From the NCBI GenBank assembly GCA_023391635.1, contig JAEWAQ010000022.1, positions 88,906-152,905 of the forward strand: 64,000 nucleotides of DNA, written 5' to 3'. Source of the DNA: Bacillota bacterium (GTDB lineage Bacteria; Bacillota; Bacilli; Paenibacillales; Paenibacillaceae). The notes beneath the pieces are model-generated. The model was not told the DNA's origin, did no database searches, and was given only the letters and a program-made list of their open reading frames with translations. Positions 40,820-49,695 of this stretch are shown in pieces. The position numbers and the translations under genes are program-made. The first letter of the stretch is position 1. Each line of letters starts with the position of its first letter.

Positions 40820-42292
40820 ATGAACAGTCAAGGTCCTGCAAGCAGCAATGGTCTCGAGAATCGAATCGAACTGACGGATAAACGATTGCGCAAGGCAGAC
40901 TATCAGTTTTTATTTCCATTCTCCCTCAAATCCGATTGCCGCCTCGCGCTCCTGAACACATTGAAGCAGGAAGGCTTTGCTTCCTTTCGGCTTGACGAGC
41001 TCGAAATGGAAGACGCCTTCTACGGTCAGGGCCACCGCGTTTCGCACAAAGGGCTGGAGCGGTACTTTCTTCCTTACGCGAACCACATCCTGTTCCCTTC
41101 CGACGATTCCGACGAAAGCTTTCAGCGCATGAGCAAGCGATTGGATGCGAGCGGCATGCTTCGAATGCACAGCTGCGATGTGCCGTTCACACTGCACTCC
41201 GTCGACGTCATTCTATGCCCGTTTGATACGAGTTTTCTCACGCTCCGGATCCAAGCGGACAAAGAAGATCTTGCGTTTACGGAAGCCGTCGAATTCGCCG
41301 CGCGGTTTCGAACGCTTCAGGATGCGCACGACGCAGACCGAGCGTCGGATGTCCTCTACGACGGAGAAGAATATTCGGAGATCCAGGATTTCATTTTCAA
41401 AGGCGTCGTTCCTCATATGGTCCAGTATCTCGACCGCACAGCCATGGACGACACTTACTTCGAAGAGTTGCCGTATTTTACGGACGAGCGCATGTATATC
41501 ATGGCCAGCTATGCCTTTCCCGAGAAGCAGGACATTTCCATGTTCGACCGCTATCGCGCCGCTCGCTTGGACGGCTGTAACGACGAGGGAGTTCCTTGCA
41601 TCAGCGCTTGCCATCTTCCCTATATCAAGCGATATTGCCGGGATACGGGGCTCGACAGATGGGCGCCTCATGTCTTCTATCAGATGGACGAGAACAGCTT
41701 ATGCTGCTTGAACCGACTGCCAGGAGACGAAGCGGATGCAATCGTCGGCAAGCTGTACGGCGAATATTACTACGCCCTCCTGCTGAACCTGTTTCATCGC
41801 ATCGTGCTGCTCAAGCTTTCCGACGCCTACTCGCGCGTTCAGATGGAGAGAGACTCGGACAAGACTGAACGACTGATCCGGGACATCACGAGATTTTCCG
41901 CCAAATACAACTTTCCCGAGATCGTCTCTCCGATCCGGGGAAGCGAGGTGTTCGCACAGCTGCACAAATTGTACCGCATCGAACAACTGTACGGGAACGT
42001 GAGGCAGACCTTGAATGACTTGTACGAGTACCAGGAGAGTACAACTTCCCGCCGATCCAGTTACCTGCTTACCATTCTCACCATCTATACCGTCATCAGC
42101 GGGATTTACGGCATGAACCAAGTCATCGAAGATTTGGAGCATCCGATACAATGGGGTTCGATGGACGAGTATTCGCCTTTTCAATGGATCGCGCTTGCCG
42201 TGACCTTAAGCGGCTTGGTCATCGCTTTCCTATTGTCAGGCAACGTTCTCTGGAAATGGGGACGAGAGCTGCTGAAGCGGTTTCGCAACTGA
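40820..42292 (+). CDS. Divergent CorA-like membrane protein
   Basis: 490 residues from the ATG at 40820, with GGAGGAAAGGGG upstream. The first 410 residues are soluble and unlike any family I recognise with confidence. Two C-terminal membrane segments (about 415-435 and 455-480) are separated by a short loop. The first ends in SGIYGMNQ, and YGMN at exactly this place is the signature of CorA-type Mg2+ channels. The loop continues VIEDLEHP, acidic as in CorA, but the long N-terminus is larger than usual. An ion channel is a reasonable inference; the ion is unknown. It is an isolated plus-strand gene, convergent with rng. Confidence 0.6.
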   Translation: MNSQGPASSNGLENRIELTDKRLRKADYQFLFPFSLKSDCRLALLNTLKQEGFASFRLDELEMEDAFYGQGHRVSHKGLERYFLPYANHILFPSDDSDESFQRMSKRLDASGMLRMHSCDVPFTLHSVDVILCPFDTSFLTLRIQADKEDLAFTEAVEFAARFRTLQDAHDADRASDVLYDGEEYSEIQDFIFKGVVPHMVQYLDRTAMDDTYFEELPYFTDERMYIMASYAFPEKQDISMFDRYRAARLDGCNDEGVPCISACHLPYIKRYCRDTGLDRWAPHVFYQMDENSLCCLNRLPGDEADAIVGKLYGEYYYALLLNLFHRIVLLKLSDAYSRVQMERDSDKTERLIRDITRFSAKYNFPEIVSPIRGSEVFAQLHKLYRIEQLYGNVRQTLNDLYEYQESTTSRRSSYLLTILTIYTVISGIYGMNQVIEDLEHPIQWGSMDEYSPFQWIALAVTLSGLVIAFLLSGNVLWKWGRELLKRFRN

Positions 42293-42324
42293 AGGAGGGC
42301 CAATCGCTCGATGCGGCATGCCAT

Positions 42325-43581
42325 TTAATCGCCGAGCCATTCCGGACGTACGGCTACGCTGCCTCTCCCTTTGCATGTCGGGCACGTTTCCTGAAAGAAG
42401 CTCGACACGCTTTCACGCGCCTTCTTGCGGGTCATCTCCAGCAGGCCCAGACGCGTCCAGCCGACGACCTGGCATTTCGTGCGGTCCCGCTTGATCACCG
42501 ATTCCAACAGCTGCACGATCGTCTGTCGATGTTCCTCCTGCGTCATATCGATAAAATCGACAATGATGATGCCGCCCAGATCGCGCAGCCGGATCAATCT
42601 GGCGATTTCTTCCGCCGCTTCGAGGTTCGTGCGGAACACGGTGTCTTCCAAATCGGAATCGCCCGTGAATTTGCCGGTATTGACGTCGACGACGGTGAGC
42701 GCCTCCGTCTGGTCCCATACGAGATAGCCGCCGCTCGGCAGCCTGACATGCGGATGAAATGCTTTGCGGATCTGCTCGGTAATGCCGAATCGGTCGAAAA
42801 GCGGCCGGCTGCCGTCTTCATGCATGCGCATCCGTTGTTCCAACTCCGGAACGGCCCGGCGCAAATATTCCCTCGTCTCCTCCAGACACAGGCGATCGTC
42901 GAAAATGAGTTCTTCCGTATCGGGCGTCACGATATCGCGCACCATCCGCTCCACGAGCCCGGAATCGCGATGCAGGAGAGCCGGCGCCGCACTCACGGCC
43001 CCTTGCCGCATGGCCGACTCCCAACGCGCGCGCAGGCTTTGCAAGTCGGCGGCGATCGCCGCCGGATGCTCCTCTTCCGCGTTCGTGCGCAGAATGACGC
43101 CTTCTCCCGCTGCGAGCAGTTCTTCCACAAGCGTTCGCAGCCGATTCCGCTCCGATTCCTGCTCGATCTTCTTGGAGATGCCGATATAATCCGCCTGCGG
43201 CATATAGACGAGCAATCGGCCCGGCAGCGAATAATGCGTCGTGACGCGGGCGCCTTTGCCCCCGAGCGGGTCCTTCATGATCTGCACGATCAACTCGTTG
43301 CCCGGCGACAGGATTTCCTCAATAGAGGGCTTGATTTTCGGCTGCTTCTCCAGATGGTGGTGCAAAGCATCGTCTACGTATAGAAACGCGTTCTTGGACA
43401 ACCCGATGTCGACGAATGCCGCCTGCATGCCCGGCAGCACGTTCACAACCCGTCCTTTGTACAAATTGCCGACCAACGAATCGCTCTCCGAACGCTCGAC
43501 GCTAAGCTCGACCAATCGGCCGTCTTCCAGTAAAGCGAGTTGTGTCAGGTTGTGCGCGCAATGGACAAACAGCTGCTTCAT
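42325..43581 (-). CDS. rng: Ribonuclease E/G family protein
   Basis: 418 residues, close to RNase G length. S1-like domain near 35-110 (GNLYKGRVVNVLPGMQAAFVD), DNase I-like catalytic domain with VVDVNTGKF and IIIVDFIDM (the metal-binding Asp pair), and the zinc-link-like CPTCKGRG near the end. It cleaves single-stranded 5'-monophosphate RNA. The family is absent from B. subtilis but usual in Paenibacillaceae at this place before rplU. Confidence 0.94.
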   Translation of the reverse strand: MKQLFVHCAHNLTQLALLEDGRLVELSVERSESDSLVGNLYKGRVVNVLPGMQAAFVDIGLSKNAFLYVDDALHHHLEKQPKIKPSIEEILSPGNELIVQIMKDPLGGKGARVTTHYSLPGRLLVYMPQADYIGISKKIEQESERNRLRTLVEELLAAGEGVILRTNAEEEHPAAIAADLQSLRARWESAMRQGAVSAAPALLHRDSGLVERMVRDIVTPDTEELIFDDRLCLEETREYLRRAVPELEQRMRMHEDGSRPLFDRFGITEQIRKAFHPHVRLPSGGYLVWDQTEALTVVDVNTGKFTGDSDLEDTVFRTNLEAAEEIARLIRLRDLGGIIIVDFIDMTQEEHRQTIVQLLESVIKRDRTKCQVVGWTRLGLLEMTRKKARESVSSFFQETCPTCKGRGSVAVRPEWLGD

Positions 43582-43615
43582 GCCGCCCTCCGCTCGTCGA
43601 ACGTTTTCTTACATT

Positions 43616-44491
43616 CTACATGAAATAGCGAAAATCCGCATGTCCCGATTTCATCTGGCTCATCGCGCCTTCCAGCACCGCGGCTTCCGGCACGACCTTG
43701 GCGATGCGGCCTTGCTTCATGACATATATCAGGTGATAGCCTTCCTTCATGAACAGACGCAAAGCGGCCGTGACGGGCCTCGTCTCGGCAATGACGATCG
43801 GGCGAGCCAGCGCTCCTGCATCCAGTCGCCGCTCGGAGCGAACCGCGCGATGGACCAGGAAACGAAAAAACAAATAGGGAACGTTGCGCTTCTGCATCCA
43901 ATTCGAATAACAGAGGAATAAGCCGATCGCCAGCAAGTTCAACTCCAGCTCATGGCCGTAAACCAGCGGAATCAGCGAATAGCAGACAACGGCGACAGAG
44001 AGTGCGACGCTGACGGATGTGCTCCATACGAGCGTGCGATGAAACGGCCAATGCAGGCTCATCCAGGCTTGCAGCAGCTTGCCGCCGTCCAGCGGCATAA
44101 TCGGCAGCAGATTGAACAAGCCGAGCAGCAGGTTGGACTGCACGAAGAATGCCGCCCAATCCGCGTCCACCCATCCGATCTGCCCGATAAGCCACCCGGC
44201 TCCCGCCAGCCATACGTTCTGCAGCGGGCCTGCAGCCGCCACCCACATCTCTTCGCGAACCGGCTGAGCGCCGGCTTCTTCCACTTCGACGACACCGCCG
44301 AACGGCAGCAGTTGCACTTCCTTGACCGTCCATCCGAAATGAACGGCGGCGGCAACGTGTCCAAGTTCATGTACCAGCACGATGAAGAACAGCGCGGCAA
44401 GCTCGAGAAACCGGCCGGTCGCGATCGATGCCAGCATGATCATGATGAATAGCGGGTGCAGCCGAAAGAGAATGCCGCGCCATTTAATCAA
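43616..44491 (-). CDS. spoIVFB: Site-2-type protease SpoIVFB (pro-sigma-K processing)
   Basis: 291 residues, M50 metalloprotease. Zinc site HELGH at about residues 41-45 and third ligand region NLLPIMPLDGGKLL. About six membrane segments and a C-terminal CBS-like domain (about 215-290). SpoIVFB cuts pro-sigma-K in the mother-cell side of the forespore membrane. Its start overlaps the spoIVFA stop by eight bases. Confidence 0.94.
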   Translation of the reverse strand: MIKWRGILFRLHPLFIMIMLASIATGRFLELAALFFIVLVHELGHVAAAVHFGWTVKEVQLLPFGGVVEVEEAGAQPVREEMWVAAAGPLQNVWLAGAGWLIGQIGWVDADWAAFFVQSNLLLGLFNLLPIMPLDGGKLLQAWMSLHWPFHRTLVWSTSVSVALSVAVVCYSLIPLVYGHELELNLLAIGLFLCYSNWMQKRNVPYLFFRFLVHRAVRSERRLDAGALARPIVIAETRPVTAALRLFMKEGYHLIYVMKQGRIAKVVPEAAVLEGAMSQMKSGHADFRYFM

Positions 44492-45509
44492 ACGGCACCA
44501 CTTCCGCCGGATCCACCGCTTGATCGTCTTGCTTGACGGAGAAATACAGCAGGCTTTCCCCGCCCTCGTTCTTGGGAGACGGCACGGCGCCGAGCCGCTG
44601 GCCCGCCTGCACCCAATCGTCGGCCCGCACGGTCGGCTGGGTTACATTGCCATACGTCGTCACAGTCTTGCCGGCATGCCGGATCAGAATCGTCGCGCGG
44701 CCGTCGTTATCGCTCGCTACGCTCATGACGCGGCCTTCATAGGCGGCCAGTACGTCGCTGCCGGCCTCGGCGGCAATCCGAATGCCGGCGCCGTCCTGCT
44801 TGAATGTCTGCACGATCCGGCCTGCCGCTGGCGGCACCGCCTCGCTGCGCTTCCACGTTCCCGAGACGGCCTGCGCTTCTCCCTTGCCTCCACTGCGGAA
44901 TACGGGCAAAAATGACGGCGAACCGCCAAAATGCTGTCCATACCAAGCTTCGATCGCCTGAAAGTCCATATCTTGCGTTACCGCATTCGCCGCCCACTCG
45001 CGAGCCGACTTGCTGCCCGGCCAATCGGACTGAAACCACGAATATGCCGCTCCGAACAGCACGGCCGCGACAATGGTGCGAACCGCAAGCCCTGCGGCCA
45101 ATCGGGACAGCGCCGATCTGCCGGGCGGCATGGGCTGAGAAGGCGTTGCCGGCGGATTGGTCAGACCCGCGGCTCCTTGCCACATGGGCTGCGCGCGATT
45201 CATACGTTTTTGCTGTTGTTTCCACCATAATTCCGGATCCATGTCCGAACTTCCGGCTCGAGCTGGCGAAGATACGGGGGCGGTAGTCGCTGCGGGTGCG
45301 GTGGCGGATGATTGCGACAGGGCAGGCGAAGGGATAGCGTCGGACATTGTCAGCTTATCGTCTTGCCTGTCGTCGAACTTGCGGCTTGCCCTGCCGGAGG
45401 AATCGGGCGACTCCCGGCGGTCCGCTTCCGGCAGATCGTCCGGACGCCTGCCGAGCAGTTGGACGATCCGCTCTTGACGGCGGCGGCGAACGTTATCGCG
45501 AATTTGCAT
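44484..45509 (-). CDS. spoIVFA: SpoIVFA-like M23-domain membrane protein
   Basis: 341 residues. A basic, then Pro/Ser/Ala-rich cytoplasmic part (1-130), one membrane segment (about 137-157), then an extracytoplasmic domain with an M23-like fold (about 235-335; IRIAAEAGSDVLAAYEGRV, TTYGNV, LYFSVK). Canonical zinc ligands are not obvious, as expected for SpoIVFA, which is a scaffold that keeps SpoIVFB inactive until SpoIVB cleaves it. The Shine-Dalgarno lies in a hairpin that begins right after the rodA stop. Confidence 0.88.
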   Translation of the reverse strand: MQIRDNVRRRRQERIVQLLGRRPDDLPEADRRESPDSSGRASRKFDDRQDDKLTMSDAIPSPALSQSSATAPAATTAPVSSPARAGSSDMDPELWWKQQQKRMNRAQPMWQGAAGLTNPPATPSQPMPPGRSALSRLAAGLAVRTIVAAVLFGAAYSWFQSDWPGSKSAREWAANAVTQDMDFQAIEAWYGQHFGGSPSFLPVFRSGGKGEAQAVSGTWKRSEAVPPAAGRIVQTFKQDGAGIRIAAEAGSDVLAAYEGRVMSVASDNDGRATILIRHAGKTVTTYGNVTQPTVRADDWVQAGQRLGAVPSPKNEGGESLLYFSVKQDDQAVDPAEVVPFD

Positions 45510-45516
45510 CCTGAAG

Positions 45517-45567
45517 ACCCCTTCCTTGTCCGCATCGTTACTAACAACGTATGGCGGACAAGGGGGT
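45517..45567 (-). promoter_or_regulatory. Inverted repeat sequestering the spoIVFA ribosome binding site
   Basis: Arms 45554-45567 and 45517-45533 pair as ACCCCCTTGTCCGC with GCGGACAAGGAAGGGGT (two-base bulge), 20-base loop. The minus-strand Shine-Dalgarno AAGGAAGGGG is in the 3' arm, eight bases before the ATG. The 5' arm starts at the rodA stop codon. Confidence 0.65.
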
Positions 45568-45568
45568 T

Positions 45569-46717
45569 TTAGGACTGGAATTCGTATTTCTCCTGATGTG
45601 CGCGGATGCTGAAGATAAGGCCGATCGACGCCATGTTGAGCAGCAGCGAAGTGCCTCCGTAGCTGATGAACGGCAGCGTGATGCCGGTAATCGGCATAAT
45701 GCCGATCATCATCCCAATGTTCTCGAATATTTGAAATACCATCATCGAAGCGATCCCGATGATGATGAACGATCCCTTGAGGTCGTATGCCTGATAAGCG
45801 ATGATAATCATTCGATAGATAAACAGGAAGTAGAGCAACAACAGCAAGGCTGCGCCTTGAAAGCCGAATTCTTCGCCCACGACGACGAAGATCGAATCAG
45901 AATAAGGATACGGAATGAACTTGCGTTTCTTGGATTCGCCTTGCATGTAGCCATCACCGGCCAATCCGCCGGAGCCGATGGCGATCTTCGCGTATCTCGC
46001 TTGCCTGCTCTCGTCTTCGGAAGCTTGTTCCGGGTGGATGAACGTGTTGATCCGCTGATACCAGTGAGCCTTGCTATGATCTTCAAGATATTGCTTGATT
46101 TCTGCATTATAGGTGGAGAAAAGGGAAACAAACAGAATGATGCCTCCGACAATAACTGCGAGTCCGATCATCACATACGAATATCGCACATTGCCGATCC
46201 ATAACATGCCGAGCGTAATGAACACATAAATGACCGCGTTGCCGAGGTCCGGTTGGATCATGACGAGCACGAACGGAATGAATGCGGCGATGGCAACGAA
46301 GGTGACATCCGTTCTCATGCGGAGCGGTTCGCCTTGGCGTCGTCCCATTATCGCAGCAATCGCGATGATCATGAACAGTTTCATGAACTCTGCCGGTTGG
46401 AATTTCAAGCCTCCGGGCAGCTCGAACCAGCTGCGGGCGCCGTTGATGACCGGGGCGAATTTGAAGACGAGCACCAGAAGCGCAAGCCCGATAATATACC
46501 ATACATACCAAGTCTTAAGCAGCAGTCGGTAGTCGAATAGCGTCATAATTATGATGACGATGAAGCCGGCGCCAAAAAAAATAAGCGTCTTGATGTCGTA
46601 ATGGGGGTACAGCGGATTGCCGTAGGTTGCGCTTCTGACAAGCAACGTGCTGAACGCCATCATCACGACGAGAATCAGCAGCATCATCCAATCCATTTTC
46701 TTGAGCTTATTGAGCAA
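45569..46717 (-). CDS. rodA: Rod shape-determining SEDS glycosyltransferase RodA
   Basis: 382 residues with about ten membrane segments. SEDS signatures include QPDLGNAVIYVF, FIPYPYSDSIFVVVGEEFGF and GITLPFISYGGTSLL. It polymerises lipid II during elongation. The start is a TTG at 46717 (an ATG seven codons later is possible). It follows minD by six bases, so mre, min and rodA form one shape/division block. FtsW/SpoVE paralogues are less likely from this context. Confidence 0.92.
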   Translation of the reverse strand: MLNKLKKMDWMMLLILVVMMAFSTLLVRSATYGNPLYPHYDIKTLIFFGAGFIVIIIMTLFDYRLLLKTWYVWYIIGLALLVLVFKFAPVINGARSWFELPGGLKFQPAEFMKLFMIIAIAAIMGRRQGEPLRMRTDVTFVAIAAFIPFVLVMIQPDLGNAVIYVFITLGMLWIGNVRYSYVMIGLAVIVGGIILFVSLFSTYNAEIKQYLEDHSKAHWYQRINTFIHPEQASEDESRQARYAKIAIGSGGLAGDGYMQGESKKRKFIPYPYSDSIFVVVGEEFGFQGAALLLLLYFLFIYRMIIIAYQAYDLKGSFIIIGIASMMVFQIFENIGMMIGIMPITGITLPFISYGGTSLLLNMASIGLIFSIRAHQEKYEFQS

Positions 46718-46723
46718 GGTGAA

Positions 46724-47518
46724 TCATCCCATTCCCAAAAACTTCTTGACCTTGCCGAATACCCCCGACTTCTGGTCCAATTGCTGCAGCGGCACGCTCT
46801 CTCCCAGCAGCCTGCGAGCGATGTTGCGATATGCGATGGCCGCGCGGGAAGAAGGATTCAGCACTGTCGGTTCGCCCGAATTCGCCGCTTTGATCACTTG
46901 TTCGTCGTCCGGCACGATGCCGAGCAAGTCGATCGCGAGCACCTGGCAAATGTCGTCGATTTCCAGCATGTCGCCGCTCTTCAGCAAATTCGGCCGGATG
47001 CGGTTGATAACGAGCTTTGGCGAGGCGATCTGCGATTTCTCCAACAGACCGATCACCCGGTCGGCGTCGCGGACGGCGGCATTCTCGGGCGTCGTGACGA
47101 CGATCGCCCGGTCCGCACCGGCAATCGCGTTGCGGAAGCCTTGCTCGATGCCGGCAGGGCAATCGATGACGACGTAATCGTGATCGGGCTTCAATTGCTC
47201 AACGATGTTGCGCACCTGTTCCGGCGAGATATCGTTCTTATCCTTCGTCTGAGCTGCGGGAAGCATGTATAATTCATCGAAGCGCTTGTCTTTCACGAGC
47301 GCCTGGTTTACTCGGCAGCGTCCTTCCGCCACGTCGATGAGGTCGTAAATGATCCGGTTCTCGAGCCCCATGACCACATCCAGATTGCGCAGTCCGATAT
47401 CGGTGTCCACCATGCATACCTTTTTGCCAAGCAAGGCGAGCGCCGTCCCGATGTTGGCCGATGTCGTCGTCTTGCCGACACCGCCTTTGCCCGACGTCAC
47501 CACAATCGCTTCTCCCAT
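46724..47518 (-). CDS. minD: Septum site-determining ATPase MinD
   Basis: 264 residues. Deviant Walker A SGKGGVGKTTTSAN, VDTDIGLRNLDVVMG, and a C-terminal amphipathic membrane-targeting helix (FGKVKKFLGM). It recruits MinC to the membrane to block septation at the poles. It follows minC by four bases. Confidence 0.97.
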   Translation of the reverse strand: MGEAIVVTSGKGGVGKTTTSANIGTALALLGKKVCMVDTDIGLRNLDVVMGLENRIIYDLIDVAEGRCRVNQALVKDKRFDELYMLPAAQTKDKNDISPEQVRNIVEQLKPDHDYVVIDCPAGIEQGFRNAIAGADRAIVVTTPENAAVRDADRVIGLLEKSQIASPKLVINRIRPNLLKSGDMLEIDDICQVLAIDLLGIVPDDEQVIKAANSGEPTVLNPSSRAAIAYRNIARRLLGESVPLQQLDQKSGVFGKVKKFLGMG

Positions 47519-47522
47519 GGTC

Positions 47523-48182
47523 CTACACTCCTTTGAATAGCATGACTTCCTTCCGGCTGCGGCCGAGGGCGGGCAGCTTGTCGATCGTCATCTTGCCTTC
47601 CCTCAGGAAGGCATACTCCATCCAAGGCTCGGCGGAAGCCCATTCGTCCGGCGGCCGGCTGATGACATCCGCGATCCGCAACTGCGTCGGCCGCATGAGC
47701 GATGCCGCGATGATCGCATCAGCATTGCCCTCCGAACCGGCGTGCGCCATGCCTCGCAGCGCGCCCATCACATAGATGTCTCCCGTGCAGCGAAGCGTGC
47801 CGCCGGGATTGACATCCCCGAGCAACAGCAGGTTCCCTTGATATTCCATCGTCTGCCCGGACCTCACGATGCCTGCCCAGGTTGTCAAAGCCGCGTCAGC
47901 CGACGCATCCGGCTCTTGCGGAACATCGCTGTCTATGGATTGAATGAGCAGGTTGCCCTGTTTGCGAAACGCCTGCCTGAGCCGTTCCTTGTCCGCTTCA
48001 TCCAGCTTGCGGGAACCCAGCTTCAGGGATACGTGAACGATCGGTCCGGTAAACTGTTGTTCGTGCTTGTCGAGCTTGGCGTGGAGTTCCGTCAGCAAAT
48101 CATCGAAGCTGCAGCGGTCGTCCAGCATGAACACCAAGCCATCCTTGACGCCTTTGATCGTAATCGATTTTTTGCCGGCCAC
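47523..48182 (-). CDS. minC: Septum site-determining protein MinC
   Basis: 219 residues from a GTG at 48182 after GGGAGGAG; the longer frame lacks support. N-terminal FtsZ-inhibiting domain (about 1-100), then the beta-helical MinD-binding domain (RSGQTMEYQGNLLLLGDVNPGG, GDIYVMGALRG). Confidence 0.95.
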   Translation of the reverse strand: MAGKKSITIKGVKDGLVFMLDDRCSFDDLLTELHAKLDKHEQQFTGPIVHVSLKLGSRKLDEADKERLRQAFRKQGNLLIQSIDSDVPQEPDASADAALTTWAGIVRSGQTMEYQGNLLLLGDVNPGGTLRCTGDIYVMGALRGMAHAGSEGNADAIIAASLMRPTQLRIADVISRPPDEWASAEPWMEYAFLREGKMTIDKLPALGRSRKEVMLFKGV

Positions 48183-48254
48183 GCTCTCGCTCCTCCCTTG
48201 ATATGAGAATTCGGCTTTCGGCAGCGGAATTCCTGCCTGCACGCGCAAACTTCG

Positions 48255-48785
48255 TCAGGAAGGCGACTCTTCCCTGGCAGGGGCGGCTTGCTTCAGCAGC
48301 AGCTTGCGTACTGGCAAATAGAGAACGAGGGACAGCAGCACTTCAAGCAGCAGGCTCGGTGCTATATACCAGTAGAAGGCAAACGGATACGACCACTGAG
48401 TCAAGCGGAACAGAAGGTAGATCAGGAATACGATCGTGCCGAGCGCCGCGCTGCCGAGCGCTGTCAACCCGATTACGGATGCAAGCGTTGGCGTGCGCCT
48501 CTCTTGCACGAGTCCGACCGCATAGCCGATCAGCGCCATGCCGAAGCCATAAGGTCCGATGAGATTTCCGTAGTACAGCAAATCGCCGAGCAGCCCGAAT
48601 CCGAGCCCGTACAAGAAGGCACGATGCCGCCCGGCAAAGCAAGCGACGTAAATCGTCAGAATGAAGGTCAAGTGGGGCAGCAGACGGTCGCTCCAGGCGG
48701 ACGGAACGAGCCACGGCACGACGCCGTTCTCCAGCGCGAGCAACAAGATGCCGGTCAGGACGGCCTGATTCATCTTCATCTTCAC
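48255..48785 (-). CDS. mreD: Rod shape-determining protein MreD
   Basis: 176 residues, about five membrane segments, from a GTG at 48785 that overlaps the mreC stop by four bases (GTGA). Small, poorly conserved elongasome protein identified by size, hydrophobicity and position after mreC. Confidence 0.93.
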   Translation of the reverse strand: MKMKMNQAVLTGILLLALENGVVPWLVPSAWSDRLLPHLTFILTIYVACFAGRHRAFLYGLGFGLLGDLLYYGNLIGPYGFGMALIGYAVGLVQERRTPTLASVIGLTALGSAALGTIVFLIYLLFRLTQWSYPFAFYWYIAPSLLLEVLLSLVLYLPVRKLLLKQAAPAREESPS

Positions 48786-49636
48786 GGCCCGTTCACATCC
48801 GCTGCGACGACGACGAACACTTCCCGCAGATGGTCGAATTTAGCTGCAGGCTCGATCGTCGCCTTCTGCGTCAGGCCATAATCGCCAACCTGGCGATTCG
48901 TGACGGTGCCAATCACGATCCCTCTCGGAAATACGTTGCCGAGTCCTGACGTAATGACGGTATCGCCGATCGCCATCGGATCGTTCTCGTCGATCTTGGT
49001 CATCTGAAACATGCCGGTTGCCGTATCGTAGGCGTCAATGATGCCGAACGATTGTTTCTCTTTGCCGAAAATCGTGGCGGCCACTTGCACGCCTTGCGGG
49101 GATTCGGCATCCAGCCCGATAATCGGTTCGACGGTGGACGTAAACTCCGATACGCGGCTGATCAGTCCCACGAGGCCGTCCGTCGTCGCCACCGCCATCT
49201 CCGGCTTGATTCCGTCGCGCGCGCCCAGGTTGATTCTGATCGTCTTGTCGAGCGGATTGGAACTGCTGCCTACGACCTGCGCGATCAAATAACGGTAATC
49301 GTACAATTGCTTCTGCCTCTGGGTGAACTCGAGTTCTTCCATGAGCCGTTCGTTATCTGCTTCAATGAAATTATATTTAATTTGATCCTTCGCATATTGG
49401 GCGAGCGTCTGCCTCAGCTTGACGTTCTCCTGATAGACGTCGGAAAGCCGGCCGAGGTCGCCGATGAATTCGGCGACCGCCGCGACCGGCCGATATAGCG
49501 CTCCCTGTACCGTTCCTACGGCATCGGTCACGAACTTCTCCGGCCAGGTCAGCTTCGTCCGGCCAAGCGTGAAGCCCATGATCGCGATAAACACGATCAA
49601 CCCGATCATCAGAATAAACAGCCGTTTATTGCGCAT
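48782..49636 (-). CDS. mreC: Rod shape-determining protein MreC
   Basis: 284 residues: one membrane segment (about 7-27), coiled coil (about 68-110), then the extracytoplasmic beta domain (VVGSSSNPLDKTIRINLG, GLVGLISRV, VITSGLGNVFPRGI). It links MreB to the wall-synthesis enzymes. Confidence 0.96.
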   Translation of the reverse strand: MRNKRLFILMIGLIVFIAIMGFTLGRTKLTWPEKFVTDAVGTVQGALYRPVAAVAEFIGDLGRLSDVYQENVKLRQTLAQYAKDQIKYNFIEADNERLMEELEFTQRQKQLYDYRYLIAQVVGSSSNPLDKTIRINLGARDGIKPEMAVATTDGLVGLISRVSEFTSTVEPIIGLDAESPQGVQVAATIFGKEKQSFGIIDAYDTATGMFQMTKIDENDPMAIGDTVITSGLGNVFPRGIVIGTVTNRQVGDYGLTQKATIEPAAKFDHLREVFVVVAADVNGP

Positions 49637-49695
49637 TAACCTAAAAATGTCTGCTCACCAGCTTCCCCATCCCCGTCCGTACTGGCTAGTTCGCG

